Source: Mangrovimonas sp. ST2L15 (GTDB lineage Bacteria > Bacteroidota > Bacteroidia > Flavobacteriales > Flavobacteriaceae). Taken from it: DNA of 64,000 nucleotides. Below the pieces are notes generated by a model. That model was not told the DNA's origin. It saw only the letters and a list, made by a program, of their open reading frames with translations, and did no database searches. The position numbers and the translations under genes are program-made. Positions 25,624 to 35,290 of the stretch are shown in pieces (positions within the stretch are counted from its first letter, which is position 1; every line of letters begins with the position of its first letter). The stretch is taken from assembly GCF_001280515.1 (NCBI RefSeq), contig NZ_LBIQ01000052.1:112074-176073 (forward strand). Reading direction: 5' to 3'.

Positions 25624-28350
25624 TTATAATCGTTGGTCTGGTTGCTTACGTTTATCGTATTTAATGTCTTTCAACATGTTGGATTTGATACCAATAAAGA
25701 AATTCCAAGAACTTCTAGTGCTGAAAGGAATCCAGTTAAAACTCATTCTCCAACTTAATAAATCCCTCTCAAAACGTAATTGTGTATATGTAAATCCTTG
25801 ATTTTTAAAGTCATATCCAGAGGAGGCTCCCACGGTCCAACGTTTGGTTAATTCGATATCACCAGAAAACATTAAGGAATGTGACGAAATTTCATTTTCC
25901 CTTCTTGAATTGGAATAATTGACGGCATAAGCCAGCCTTAAATTCCAAGGAATTTTATGGGTGTAAAGATCGTTGGGTGTTTCCTCTTCTTCATCTGTAC
26001 CGTCTTCTTCTTCATCATAAAAACCTTCATCATAATAAGTTTGAGATCTACCAAACATGTCATCATTTCTACCACCACTTCGTAGAGTTTCTTCTTTACT
26101 TTCATCACTTTGCCCACCATTAAAGGTACTATTAGAAAGGGTGTAACTAGTGGTTAAATTGGCACTTGTTAATCTAAATAGACTACCTCCATTATCGATA
26201 TTAAAGGTGTTTATTTTTCTATTGTTGTTATCTAGCGCGTAGGGGTCTAAGGTTGCTCCGAAGTTGATGGCCATTTTTTGGTCAAAAATTTTGGTGCTTC
26301 CTGTCATTCTCACAGCACTCCAATTCAGAGAATCTGCAGAAAAATTATAACCCGTAGAAAAATTAAGGTTATCCAATAACTTGATTTTTTTGGCTTCGGT
26401 GGCAGTGGAGTCCTTGTCCCTTACTTTCATTTCAATGTTATTGGAAAGGCTAAATCCCATGGAACTCGAATAATTTTGGTTGGGAGCGCCATATAAAGTT
26501 CCTTGAAATCTTGAGTATTCTACCTCTTCAGATGTCAAACCATCGGCACTAATTACAGTATAGGTATCATAATACTGTTCAAACCCAGGATTAATATTGT
26601 AGCTTACAGACGGTCTCATGACGTGTCTGATTGCTTTTATTTTCCTGTCTTCTCCTTGCTTTTCAAAAGGAAACATTCCATATATAGTGGTACCTAAACT
26701 GGAATTGAAATTATAAGTTCTGTAAGATGCAAAACCATTTTCCTTTGTAGTAATAACTTCTTGTTCCTCATTATCATAAGATCTTCTGTAAGTTTCAAAG
26801 ACCCAAGTTTCATCATAATTGGTTCCGGCACTTAGACTTAAATATTTTAGTACTTTAAAGTTCGTTGTCAATGGAATGGAATGTCTTAAACCCATTCTAG
26901 CATCATCCCACATTTCCTTCTGGAAGAAAAGCGAATCAGTCGTTTGAATTCTATTTTCTCCTCTGACGTTATATTGGAAATTGATGTTTTGAATGATTCC
27001 TTTCTTAGTGCCCGTTTTTGGTTCAAACGGAAAAATCCTGCTTACACTCGCTTGTAAAGTAGGCAAGGTCATGTTGATGGCTTCCGTTTGGGTGTTTTGT
27101 GAATGGGTTGCTGTTAAACTTAAATTTACTTGAGGTTCACCAACAAAGGTTTTTGAATAGGATACGGAAGATGCCAGCGTGTTATTTAAAAAACTGGGTG
27201 AATTAACTTGGTTGATTGATTGTTGATAATAACGGCTAGAACCCATGTTGACCGAAGCTGTAAACCTTGAATTAGGACTGGCTTTGGCATCCTGACTGTG
27301 AGTCCACCTTAGGTTGTATATAGAAGTCTTGGCGTAATTTGGAAACCCTCTTTCTTCTTGTATAAGACTTTCATATCTAAAACCAGCATTTCCGCTGTAT
27401 CTATATCTTTTGGAATAATTACTTTCCATTCTTAATCCGTAACTTCCATTTGTATAATAATCTCCAAGGACAGCCAAATCGACATAATCATTTATGGCAA
27501 AATAATATCCTCCATTTTGAAGAAAATATCCTCTATTGCTATCTTCCCCAGGTGTTGGAATGATTACCCCAGAGGTGTGCTTTTCGGTTAAAGGAAAAAA
27601 ACCAAAGGGTAGTAGGATAGGAGTTGGCACGTCATAGATGTACATATCAGTGAATCCAACTACAATTTTCTTTTTTGGAACCATTTTAATCCGGTTCGAT
27701 TGAAAATAATATTCTGGATCTTCAATGTTTTCTGAAGTGGTAAAACGTCCTTTATATAAAAAGATGGTAGAGTCGTTTTCCTTTTTGGTTATAGGAGCAT
27801 AAATTTTCATGCCTCCTTGTTCTGTGTTTGTATTGAATACCAGAGCTTTTTCCGTTTCGTAATTGAATCGAATGGAATCCGGTTCCGCAACGTTATCCCC
27901 TTGTTTAAAGACTGGTTTTTGAGTGTAGTTTCCTAGAGAGTCTTTGATTCTTCCGGCGTAAACTTCTTTTTTATTATAATCAATAACGATTATACCGGCC
28001 GTAATTTGCATGTCCTCATAAAGAACTTCTGCTTCATTGTATAAATAAAGCTTCTGTTCTTTCATGTTGAACCTAGTGTAATCTGTGGCTTTATATTTTA
28101 TGGGGCCTGTGAGCGTCTCTCTTTTTGGTTTTACCGAGTCTTGAAGAGTGCTGTCTTGATTTCTCTCAGAAAGTTCCATTTTTTCAAAATCGGCAGCATT
28201 CAAATTTAGGCTGTCATTTTGAATGGTGTCATCTTCTAACTTTGGTTTTATCTCAGTGCTTTTTCCTGGCAGGTCTTGAGCCATGGAAAAAGTGTTGATA
28301 AGCACTGTAAAACTTAGGGTAAAAAGTATGTGGAAGATGTTTGTACGCAA
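25624..28350 (-). CDS. lptD: LptD-like outer-membrane LPS assembly protein
   Basis: This protein of about 908 residues has a signal peptide (RTNIFHILFTLSFTVL, ending near SMAQ). An OstA/LptA-like beta-jellyroll follows (YTRFNMKEQKLYLYNEAEVLYEDMQITAG) and then a long beta-barrel domain of alternating aromatic strands. It places lipopolysaccharide in the outer leaflet. The frame is open to 28401, but that TTG coincides with the predicted -7 box. TTG 28350 gives a normal signal peptide and is preferred with moderate certainty. It is first in an operon with ridA, DUF2400 and the S10 gene, and is divergent from the amidase gene. Confidence 0.9.
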   Translation of the reverse strand: MRTNIFHILFTLSFTVLINTFSMAQDLPGKSTEIKPKLEDDTIQNDSLNLNAADFEKMELSERNQDSTLQDSVKPKRETLTGPIKYKATDYTRFNMKEQKLYLYNEAEVLYEDMQITAGIIVIDYNKKEVYAGRIKDSLGNYTQKPVFKQGDNVAEPDSIRFNYETEKALVFNTNTEQGGMKIYAPITKKENDSTIFLYKGRFTTSENIEDPEYYFQSNRIKMVPKKKIVVGFTDMYIYDVPTPILLPFGFFPLTEKHTSGVIIPTPGEDSNRGYFLQNGGYYFAINDYVDLAVLGDYYTNGSYGLRMESNYSKRYRYSGNAGFRYESLIQEERGFPNYAKTSIYNLRWTHSQDAKASPNSRFTASVNMGSSRYYQQSINQVNSPSFLNNTLASSVSYSKTFVGEPQVNLSLTATHSQNTQTEAINMTLPTLQASVSRIFPFEPKTGTKKGIIQNINFQYNVRGENRIQTTDSLFFQKEMWDDARMGLRHSIPLTTNFKVLKYLSLSAGTNYDETWVFETYRRSYDNEEQEVITTKENGFASYRTYNFNSSLGTTIYGMFPFEKQGEDRKIKAIRHVMRPSVSYNINPGFEQYYDTYTVISADGLTSEEVEYSRFQGTLYGAPNQNYSSSMGFSLSNNIEMKVRDKDSTATEAKKIKLLDNLNFSTGYNFSADSLNWSAVRMTGSTKIFDQKMAINFGATLDPYALDNNNRKINTFNIDNGGSLFRLTSANLTTSYTLSNSTFNGGQSDESKEETLRSGGRNDDMFGRSQTYYDEGFYDEEEDGTDEEEETPNDLYTHKIPWNLRLAYAVNYSNSRRENEISSHSLMFSGDIELTKRWTVGASSGYDFKNQGFTYTQLRFERDLLSWRMSFNWIPFSTRSSWNFFIGIKSNMLKDIKYDKRKQPDQRL

Positions 28351-28398
28351 TGCTTTTAAGTGTATTTTTGTAAAAGTATGGCTCGGTTTTTGAATTGC

Positions 28399-28406
28399 CA
28401 AAAGTA
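28399..28406 (-). promoter_or_regulatory. Predicted -7 box of lptD
   Basis: The minus strand reads TACTTTTG, a perfect TAnnTTTG. Transcription would start near 28394, leaving a leader of about 44 nt before TTG 28350. No TTTG is found at the proper -33 distance. Confidence 0.45.
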
Positions 28407-28486
28407 CATATATTTTTTGTGATTAAATTAATAATCCCCAAATTTTGAGCAATAAAATAAACCGGCAAAAAAGCTGTTATATCTGT

Positions 28487-29608
28487 ATGAAAACGCGCCC
28501 TATTACCCTTTTCTTATTAATATTTTTAGGTTTAACAAATATTTCACTCCAATCGCTTTATTCCCAATCATCAAGCGGCCAATTTGTGGTGGTTTTGGAT
28601 GCTGGACATGGCGGAAAGGACCCTGGTAAACCCTCTCAATATGGTTATAAGGAGAAAGATATCGCTCTTAATGTGGTTTTGACCGTGGGTAAAATTCTGG
28701 AGAAAACTCCAAATGTAAAAGTGGTCTACACTAGAGATAAAGATGTTTTTGTTGATTTGTTTGTTCGAGGTAAAATAGCAAATGAAGCCAAGGCAGATCT
28801 CTTTGTCTCTGTTCATTGTAATGCCCACAATTCTCAGGCCTACGGTACTGAAACTTATGTGTTGGGAATTCATAGAAACCAAACCAATTTTAATGTAGCC
28901 AAAGCGGAAAATGAGGTAATTTATTTGGAGGATAATTATGAAGAGAATTATGCCGGATTTGACCCAAATGCACCCGAATCTTATATAGGCTTAACACTTA
29001 TGCAGGAAGAGTATTTGGATCAAAGTATATTGTTGGCACGTTACATTGAAGATAATTTTTCAAAAGTTCTAAAACGCAAAAGTAGAGGTGTTAAGCAGGC
29101 TGGACTGATAGTATTACATCAAACAATAATGCCAAGTGTTTTAATAGAAACAGGGTTTGTAACTAATAAAAATGAAGGTGATTATTTAAATTCTAAAAAG
29201 GGGCAGTCTGAAATTTCCAAAAATATTGCTAAGGCGATTTTGGATTATAAGACCGCCATTGAACAGAACACAGGTAAATTGTCAATTTCTCATGTGATTG
29301 TTGACGAGCATGTTGGTGAAGATGATTTAGACAATTCTAATGAGCAAGTTTATGAGAATGTGGTTTTTAAAGTTCAAATTGCAGCAAGCTCCAAACAGTT
29401 AGAACCAAAGCCTTTTAATTTTAACGGCCTTGATGATATCTCAAGAGAAAAAATAGGAAATCTTTATAAATACTATTACGGTTACACTTCAAGTTACACT
29501 CAAATTAAACGCATGCAAAGTATAGCAAAATCAAAAGGTTACCCGTCTAGCTTTGTTGTAGCTTTTAAAAATGGGCAGCAGATTTCATTGGATGAAGCCT
29601 TAAAATAG
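28487..29608 (+). CDS. N-acetylmuramoyl-L-alanine amidase with SPOR-like C-terminal domain
   Basis: The 373-residue product starts at ATG 28487 with a signal peptide. The Amidase_3 domain has zinc ligands His41 (LDAGHGGKDPG), Glu56 (GYKEKDIALN) and the His of SVHCNAH, plus the catalytic Glu of LIETGF. Residues about 285-373 (FKVQIAASSKQ, YKYYYGYTSSY, GYPSSFVVAF) are SPOR-like, a fold that binds denuded septal glycan. It splits peptidoglycan during cell separation. A TTG at 28445 in frame would add 14 residues before the signal and is less likely. It heads a plus-strand operon with an MlaD-like gene. Confidence 0.93.
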   Translation: MKTRPITLFLLIFLGLTNISLQSLYSQSSSGQFVVVLDAGHGGKDPGKPSQYGYKEKDIALNVVLTVGKILEKTPNVKVVYTRDKDVFVDLFVRGKIANEAKADLFVSVHCNAHNSQAYGTETYVLGIHRNQTNFNVAKAENEVIYLEDNYEENYAGFDPNAPESYIGLTLMQEEYLDQSILLARYIEDNFSKVLKRKSRGVKQAGLIVLHQTIMPSVLIETGFVTNKNEGDYLNSKKGQSEISKNIAKAILDYKTAIEQNTGKLSISHVIVDEHVGEDDLDNSNEQVYENVVFKVQIAASSKQLEPKPFNFNGLDDISREKIGNLYKYYYGYTSSYTQIKRMQSIAKSKGYPSSFVVAFKNGQQISLDEALK

Positions 29609-29670
29609 TATTTAAATCATGCCACTTTATAATTTATTCCTAATTTTGTTTCTAACCTAAAACGCATAAG

Positions 29671-30621
29671 TTGAAATTATCTAGAGAAGTAAAAACAGCT
29701 TTATTAGTTATACTTGGAATTGTTCTTCTAATTTTCAGTTATAACTATTTAAAAGGAGAAGATTTGTTGGAGTCCAACAATACATATTATACAGAGTTTG
29801 ATTATAATGCTCTTACTACATCCTCACCCGTTACAATTAAAGGGAATAATATTGGTAAAGTTCATGAAATAAAATATGAGATAGAATCGGGAAAAACCAG
29901 AGTTTCTTTCACTGTGGACAGTCGTTTGGAATTTTCAAAGAACAGTCGAATAAGAATGTATGAAATGGGTCTGATGGGAGGCAACGGGATTGCTATTATT
30001 CCTGCAGAAGATGGAGCGGCTGTAGCCAAGGATGGTGATTTTCTAAATTCTGAAGTAGAACAAGGTTTGGTTCAAAGTTTAAGTAAGAACTTTTCTGGTT
30101 TGAGTACAGGCTTGGATATCACCTTAAGAAGAGCCGATTCCTTACTGTTGAATGTCAATAGAATTATACAAGATGAAGGCGAGGAGGGGCTGAAGCACGC
30201 TGTTATGGAGTTGAATTTAACGTTGGCGTCTTTTAGGTCTACCTCTAACAATGTTAGATCCTTAATCGTTCAAAATGAGGATAGTTTGAGTATGGCTATT
30301 GCTAATTTCAATAAAATAACAACAGATTTAGCGGTTTTCACTGAAGATCTTAAAGGAGTTCAGTTATCTAAAACGGTTAATGATTTAGAAGGAACCCTAG
30401 ACAATGTGAATTCAATAATGGCTGGTTTAAATAATGGTGAAGGATCTTTAGGTAAATTACTTACTGATGATAAGCTTTACCATAATCTAGAGGTTGCTTC
30501 TTTGCAGTTAAGAGAACTGTTGCAAGATTTCAAACTGAATCCAAAACGCTATGTTAACGTGTCTGTTTTTGGTGGGAAAAACAAAGAGGAATACGTTAAA
30601 CCAGAAGATGAAAGACAGTGA
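29671..30621 (+). CDS. MlaD/MCE-domain lipid transport protein
   Basis: This 316-residue protein has one N-terminal transmembrane helix (TALLVILGIVLLIFSYNYLKG). An MCE domain follows (SSPVTIKGNNIGKVHEIKYE and MYEMGLMGGNGIAIIP) and then a helical, coiled-coil-prone C-terminal half. MCE proteins shuttle lipids between envelope membranes with an ABC transporter. The partner genes (MlaE/MlaF) are not in this window. The start is TTG at 29671, giving MKLSREVK, the usual N-terminus. It is 62 nt after the amidase gene and 15 nt before the Fe-S gene. Confidence 0.92.
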   Translation: MKLSREVKTALLVILGIVLLIFSYNYLKGEDLLESNNTYYTEFDYNALTTSSPVTIKGNNIGKVHEIKYEIESGKTRVSFTVDSRLEFSKNSRIRMYEMGLMGGNGIAIIPAEDGAAVAKDGDFLNSEVEQGLVQSLSKNFSGLSTGLDITLRRADSLLLNVNRIIQDEGEEGLKHAVMELNLTLASFRSTSNNVRSLIVQNEDSLSMAIANFNKITTDLAVFTEDLKGVQLSKTVNDLEGTLDNVNSIMAGLNNGEGSLGKLLTDDKLYHNLEVASLQLRELLQDFKLNPKRYVNVSVFGGKNKEEYVKPEDERQ

Positions 30622-30636
30622 TTTAAAAATCAATAA

Positions 30637-31944
30637 ATGAACTACTTACCAAATATTTTATTTGCCTTATCTTTAATTTTGGGCATTGGCTATTTTGCTA
30701 AAAATGTCAAAAAACTTTTAAGGAATATTCGCCTAGGCCATGATGTAGATGTAAGCGATCAAAAGCCACAAAGGTGGCGTAATATGATGAGAATAGCTTT
30801 GGGGCAGTCCAAAATGGTCAACCGTCCAATAGCTGGATTTCTTCATATTATTGTTTATGCAGGCTTCATTATTATAAATATTGAAGTACTTGAAATTATA
30901 ATCGATGGTCTTTTTGGAACGCATCGTATCATGTCTGGGTTAGGGAGTTTCTATGGCTTCTTGATAGGGTCTTTTGAAGTATTGGCTTTATTGGTTTTTG
31001 TTTCGGTAATTATTTTTTGGATTCGAAGAAATGTAATTAAACTTCAGCGTTTTTGGAAGCCCGAAATGAAGGGTTGGCCAAAAAACGACGGAAATTTCAT
31101 CCTTTATTTTGAAATGGTATTGATGACTTTATTTTTAGTCATGAATGCTACAGATGTTCACTTTCAGGAGATGAATTCAGGAAATATTATAAGTCAAATG
31201 ATTGCTCCATGGATTGAAGGTTTATCAGTTGGAACCTTGCATACGATCGAGCGTGCAGCTTGGTGGTTACATATTTTGGGGATTTTGGTTTTTCTTAATT
31301 ACCTATATTTTTCAAAGCACTTACATATTCTGTTGGCCTTTCCAAACACCTATTATGGTCGTGTTACGCCAAAAGGACAATTCAATAATTTGGAAGCCGT
31401 TACCAATGAGGTGAAAATGATGATGGATCCCAATGTAGACCCATTTGCAGCACCTGCAGAAGGAGCCGAGGCAACTGTTCCTGCAAAATTTGGAGCTAGT
31501 GATGTCATGGATTTGAATTGGGTTCAGTTATTAAATGCCTATACATGCACCGAGTGTGGAAGATGTACCAGTGAATGTCCGGCTAACCAAACAGGTAAAA
31601 AATTATCTCCTAGAAAAATCATGATGGATACCAGAGACCGTTTGGAGGAAGTTGGTAAAAACATCGATGCCAATAAAGGAGAATTTAAAGACGATGGTAA
31701 ACAGCTGCTTGGTGACTATATAACGAATGAAGAACTTTGGGCTTGTACTACCTGTAATGCTTGTGTAGAAGCTTGTCCAGTGAGCATCGATCCGTTGTCC
31801 ATTATTATGGAAATGAGACGTTATTTAGTTATGGAACAAAGTGCTGCACCCATGGAATTGAATAACATGATGACCAATATTGAAAATAATGGTGCCCCTT
31901 GGCCTTACAACCAAATGGACCGTCTTAATTGGGTAAATGAATAA
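30637..31944 (+). CDS. Membrane-bound 4Fe-4S protein, HdrC/GlpC-like
   Basis: The 435-residue product has an N-terminal membrane region of about five hydrophobic segments (residues 5-250). Two 4Fe-4S ferredoxin motifs follow (CTECGRCTSECP near 310 and CTTCNACVEACP near 370). It probably moves electrons from or to the membrane quinone pool. The next gene encodes a CCG-domain protein, and together they resemble a split heterodisulfide-reductase/GlpC module. The electron donor is not evident. Confidence 0.9.
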   Translation: MNYLPNILFALSLILGIGYFAKNVKKLLRNIRLGHDVDVSDQKPQRWRNMMRIALGQSKMVNRPIAGFLHIIVYAGFIIINIEVLEIIIDGLFGTHRIMSGLGSFYGFLIGSFEVLALLVFVSVIIFWIRRNVIKLQRFWKPEMKGWPKNDGNFILYFEMVLMTLFLVMNATDVHFQEMNSGNIISQMIAPWIEGLSVGTLHTIERAAWWLHILGILVFLNYLYFSKHLHILLAFPNTYYGRVTPKGQFNNLEAVTNEVKMMMDPNVDPFAAPAEGAEATVPAKFGASDVMDLNWVQLLNAYTCTECGRCTSECPANQTGKKLSPRKIMMDTRDRLEEVGKNIDANKGEFKDDGKQLLGDYITNEELWACTTCNACVEACPVSIDPLSIIMEMRRYLVMEQSAAPMELNNMMTNIENNGAPWPYNQMDRLNWVNE

Positions 31945-31971
31945 CTTGAATTTAAAAAGATTTTAAACGAC

Positions 31972-32763
31972 ATGAGCCAATTGATAGTAAAAACCATGGC
32001 TGATTTTATGGCCGAAGGAAAGCAACCCGAAATTTTGTTTTGGGTGGGTTCAGCTGGAAGTTATGATGATAGAGCCAAAAAAATCACCAGAGCTTTTGTT
32101 AAGATTTTAAACAAAGCTCAAGTTGATTTTGCGGTATTAGGAACTGAAGAGAGTTGTACAGGCGATGTAGCCAAACGAGCAGGAAATGAATTTTTGTTTC
32201 AAATGCAGGCTATGATGAATATAGAGGTTTTAAATGGCTATGAAGTAAAACGAATCGTGACCGCTTGTCCGCATTCATATAATACACTTAAAAATGAATA
32301 TCCTTCATTAGGAGGAAACTATCACGTGCAGCACCATACTGAATACATTGAGGAATTATTACAAAATGGTCGTCTGAAACTAGAGAGCAGTTCCAAATTA
32401 AATGGAAAACGAGTAACCTTTCATGATCCTTGTTATTTAGGTCGCGCCAATGAAGTTTTTGAAGTTCCTAGAAATCTACTGAAGACTTTGGGGGTAGACC
32501 TTAAGGAGATGAAGCGAAATAGGAGAACAGCCTTATGCTGTGGTGCTGGTGGAGCTCAAATGTTTAAAGAACCCGAGAAAGGTGATAAGGATATTAATGT
32601 TTTAAGAACAGAAGATGCTCTTGAAACCCAACCTGAAATTATAGCAACGGGTTGTCCTTATTGTAATACTATGATGACAGATGGTGTTAAGTCGAAGGAG
32701 AAGGAGAATAGTATACAAGTATTGGATGTCGCTGAATTAATTGCAAATTCCCAAGATTTATAA
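31972..32763 (+). CDS. CCG-domain Fe-S protein, HdrB/LutA-like
   Basis: This 263-residue cytoplasmic protein has two cysteine-rich blocks typical of the CCG family: HDPCYLGR with ALCCGAGGAQMF, and ATGCPYCNTMM. Such subunits bind noncubane Fe-S clusters and serve as the catalytic part of Hdr/GlpC/LutA complexes. It lies 27 nt after the ferredoxin-membrane gene, so the two likely act as one unit. Substrate unknown. Confidence 0.9.
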   Translation: MSQLIVKTMADFMAEGKQPEILFWVGSAGSYDDRAKKITRAFVKILNKAQVDFAVLGTEESCTGDVAKRAGNEFLFQMQAMMNIEVLNGYEVKRIVTACPHSYNTLKNEYPSLGGNYHVQHHTEYIEELLQNGRLKLESSSKLNGKRVTFHDPCYLGRANEVFEVPRNLLKTLGVDLKEMKRNRRTALCCGAGGAQMFKEPEKGDKDINVLRTEDALETQPEIIATGCPYCNTMMTDGVKSKEKENSIQVLDVAELIANSQDL

Positions 32764-32892
32764 CTTTTAGGTGAAAATATCTTTCGCACAATCTCAAGAT
32801 TACTTAATTGTTTTAGGACTTCTTAAATTTATTTGAATTTGTTTTCAATTCATAGTTAGTTTTTTATTCAGCCCAAAAAAAATAAAATAGAC

Positions 32893-34116
32893 ATGACTAA
32901 AGAGATATTCCTTTTAAATATTTCAGGACAAGATAAACCAGGGTTAACATCGGCGTTAACAGAAGTTTTGGCCGATTACGGAGCGAAAGTTCTCGATATT
33001 GGTCAAGCTAATATTCATGATACCCTATCTTTAGGAATCTTGTTCGAAATAAAGTCAAAAGCCAAGTCTGCGGCTGTTCTTAAAGATTTGCTTTTCAAAG
33101 CCTATGAATTAGGAATCACAGCAAAGTTTACGCCAATTACTTCTGAGAACTATGAAAAATGGGTAAGCTTTCAAGGAAAGGACCGCTATATCGTTACGCT
33201 TTTAGGTGAAAAATTAAGCGCGGAACAAATAACCAAGGTTACTAAAGTTATTTCAGAGAAAAATTTAAATATTGATGCCATTAAAAGACTAACAGGGCGG
33301 ATTTCTTTAAATAAGGAAGAAGAATATCCACGCGCCTGTATCGAACTCTCCATTAGAGGGTGCATCAATGATAAATCTGAATTCACTGAAAAATTTATGC
33401 AAATATCACAGGATTTGGATGTAGATATTGCTTTTCAGGAAGATAACATCTACCGAAGAAACAGAAGATTGGTTTGTTTTGATATGGACTCTACGTTAAT
33501 TCAAACAGAAGTTATTGATGAGTTGGCTGAATTGGCGGGGGTAGGAGAACAAGTGAAGGCTATTACCGAATCAGCAATGCAGGGAGAGATTGATTTCAAG
33601 GAGAGTTTTACGCAACGTATGAAATTATTGGAAGGTTTGAACGAGGAAGTGCTTCAAGATGTTGCTAAAAACCTGCCTATAACAAAAGGCGCTAGAAGAT
33701 TGATTGACACGTTAAAAAGTTATGGCTTTAAAACAGCTATCTTATCTGGAGGCTTTACTTATTTTGGTCATTATTTACAAAAGGAATTGGGCATGGATTA
33801 TGTCTATGCTAACCAACTGGAAATAAAAGATGGAAAATTGACAGGAGGGTATGTTGGTGAAATTGTGGATGGCTTAAAAAAGGCAGAATACCTCAAGGAG
33901 ATTGCTGATAAAGAAGGGATAAATATCAGTCAGACTATTGCGGTTGGTGATGGAGCCAATGATTTGCCAATGCTAAATCTAGCTGGTTTGGGGATTGCTT
34001 TTCATGCTAAACCCACTGTTAAAAACAATGCTCAAAATTCCATTTCAAGTATCGGATTGGACGGCGTACTTTATCTATTGGGTTATCATGATAGACATAT
34101 CGACTTGTTGGAATAG
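32893..34116 (+). CDS. serB: Phosphoserine phosphatase with N-terminal ACT domains
   Basis: This 407-residue protein has two ACT-like domains at about 1-180 (FLLNISGQDKPGLTSALTEV). The HAD phosphatase domain has FDMDSTL with nucleophile Asp197 and Asp199, then ILSGGFTYF and VGDGANDLPML. It catalyses the last step of serine synthesis. Length is typical for the ACT-fused SerB type. The 129-nt gap upstream has no clear promoter match, and PAP2 follows after 32 nt. Confidence 0.94.
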   Translation: MTKEIFLLNISGQDKPGLTSALTEVLADYGAKVLDIGQANIHDTLSLGILFEIKSKAKSAAVLKDLLFKAYELGITAKFTPITSENYEKWVSFQGKDRYIVTLLGEKLSAEQITKVTKVISEKNLNIDAIKRLTGRISLNKEEEYPRACIELSIRGCINDKSEFTEKFMQISQDLDVDIAFQEDNIYRRNRRLVCFDMDSTLIQTEVIDELAELAGVGEQVKAITESAMQGEIDFKESFTQRMKLLEGLNEEVLQDVAKNLPITKGARRLIDTLKSYGFKTAILSGGFTYFGHYLQKELGMDYVYANQLEIKDGKLTGGYVGEIVDGLKKAEYLKEIADKEGINISQTIAVGDGANDLPMLNLAGLGIAFHAKPTVKNNAQNSISSIGLDGVLYLLGYHDRHIDLLE

Positions 34117-34148
34117 GAAGCTCAATGATCTGTACCTAGCATACCATA

Positions 34149-34898
34149 ATGAAGCATATTATTTTATTTTTTATAGTTATCTTTTTCGTTGTCCAACTTC
34201 ACGCCCAGATAAAAACAGATAGCATTCCTGAGAATCCAGAGACAAACATTAAACTAAAATCCTTTATCATTCCGGCCACATTAATGACGGTTGGAATTAT
34301 TGGTTTGGAGAGTCATACTTTATTGGATATTAATGACCAGCTTAAGGACGAAGTTCATGAACACATTGATAAAAAATTGACTATTGATGATTTTACACAG
34401 TATACACCTGTAGCTCTTGTTTATGGCCTTGATGCTTTTGGAGTGAAAGCCAAACATAATTTCAAGGGACGAACGAAACGGATTTTGACGGCTCACGCCA
34501 TTATGACCACAACCGTAATGATTTTAAAATCTTCGTCTACAGTTCTTAGACCAGATGGATCTTCTTATAATTCTTTTCCTTCAGGCCATACGGCAACAGC
34601 TTTTATGAGTGCAGAATTTTTGTGGCAGGAGTATAAGGATAAATCAGTTTGGTATGGTGTGTTAGGATATTCATTGGCTGTGACCACTGGAGCATTTAGA
34701 GTATATAATGACAGGCACTGGTTTAATGATGTAGTCATGGGAGCGGGAATAGGAATGGCTAGTACCAAAATAGCCTATTGGTTGGTGCCTTGGATAGAAA
34801 ATAAAATATTTAAAAAGGAAAATCACGACCAAAATGCAGTTATTTTACCTTATTTTGGAGGTGATCGACTGGGGCTTACGGCTGTTTTAAAATTTTAG
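34149..34898 (+). CDS. PAP2-family membrane phosphatase, exported
   Basis: The 249-residue product has a signal sequence and PAP2 motifs: RPDGS (motif 1), SFPSGHTATAF (motif 2, catalytic His) and RVYNDRHWFNDVVMG (motif 3). It likely removes phosphate from lipid substrates at the outer face of a membrane. Substrate unknown. It heads a run of small genes spaced by 2 nt or overlapping. Confidence 0.92.
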   Translation: MKHIILFFIVIFFVVQLHAQIKTDSIPENPETNIKLKSFIIPATLMTVGIIGLESHTLLDINDQLKDEVHEHIDKKLTIDDFTQYTPVALVYGLDAFGVKAKHNFKGRTKRILTAHAIMTTTVMILKSSSTVLRPDGSSYNSFPSGHTATAFMSAEFLWQEYKDKSVWYGVLGYSLAVTTGAFRVYNDRHWFNDVVMGAGIGMASTKIAYWLVPWIENKIFKKENHDQNAVILPYFGGDRLGLTAVLKF

Positions 34899-34900
34899 TA

Positions 34901-35095
34901 ATGAAGAGAAAGGTAATTACGGCCATATTTGCCGGCTTGATTTTTGGAGTATTCATGATTTGTGAAACCTTGTATATAAGAAAAGAGGAGATTTCTTTTG
35001 GTAGCTTGTTGTTCCAAGTTGCCTTCTTTATTGGTGGGCTTATTTTAGTTGATTCAATTCAATCAAAAAAACGAAGGAGTAAGAGCAATGAGTAA
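34901..35095 (+). CDS. Small two-helix membrane protein
   Basis: The 64-residue product has two hydrophobic helices (ITAIFAGLIFGVFMICETLY and LLFQVAFFIGGLILVDSI) and a basic tail (QSKKRRSKSNE). It begins 2 nt after the PAP2 gene and overlaps the next gene by 8 nt. Not recognised. Confidence 0.7.
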   Translation: MKRKVITAIFAGLIFGVFMICETLYIRKEEISFGSLLFQVAFFIGGLILVDSIQSKKRRSKSNE

Positions 35096-35288
35096 TAGAA
35101 AGTTAAAACCAAGAAAAGAATTAATCAAGATATATGTAATCAATGGAGGGATTTTTGCCTTATTGATGGCTGGATTTGATTGGTTTGTAGATCATGATTT
35201 TAACGTGTGGAAATTTGTATTCCATTTTCTTTTCTTTGGCGGATTTATGACCTTTGCAAATAGATTTAATTACTACGAAAATAAATAA
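35088..35288 (+). CDS. Small membrane protein
   Basis: The 66-residue product (MSNRKLKPRKELIKIY) has two hydrophobic segments and resembles its upstream neighbour in size and topology, so they may be distant paralogues. The start at 35088 is preferred over 35049 because AAGGAG precedes it at 35073-35078, inside the upstream gene. Function unknown. Confidence 0.7.
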   Translation: MSNRKLKPRKELIKIYVINGGIFALLMAGFDWFVDHDFNVWKFVFHFLFFGGFMTFANRFNYYENK

Positions 35289-35290
35289 CT

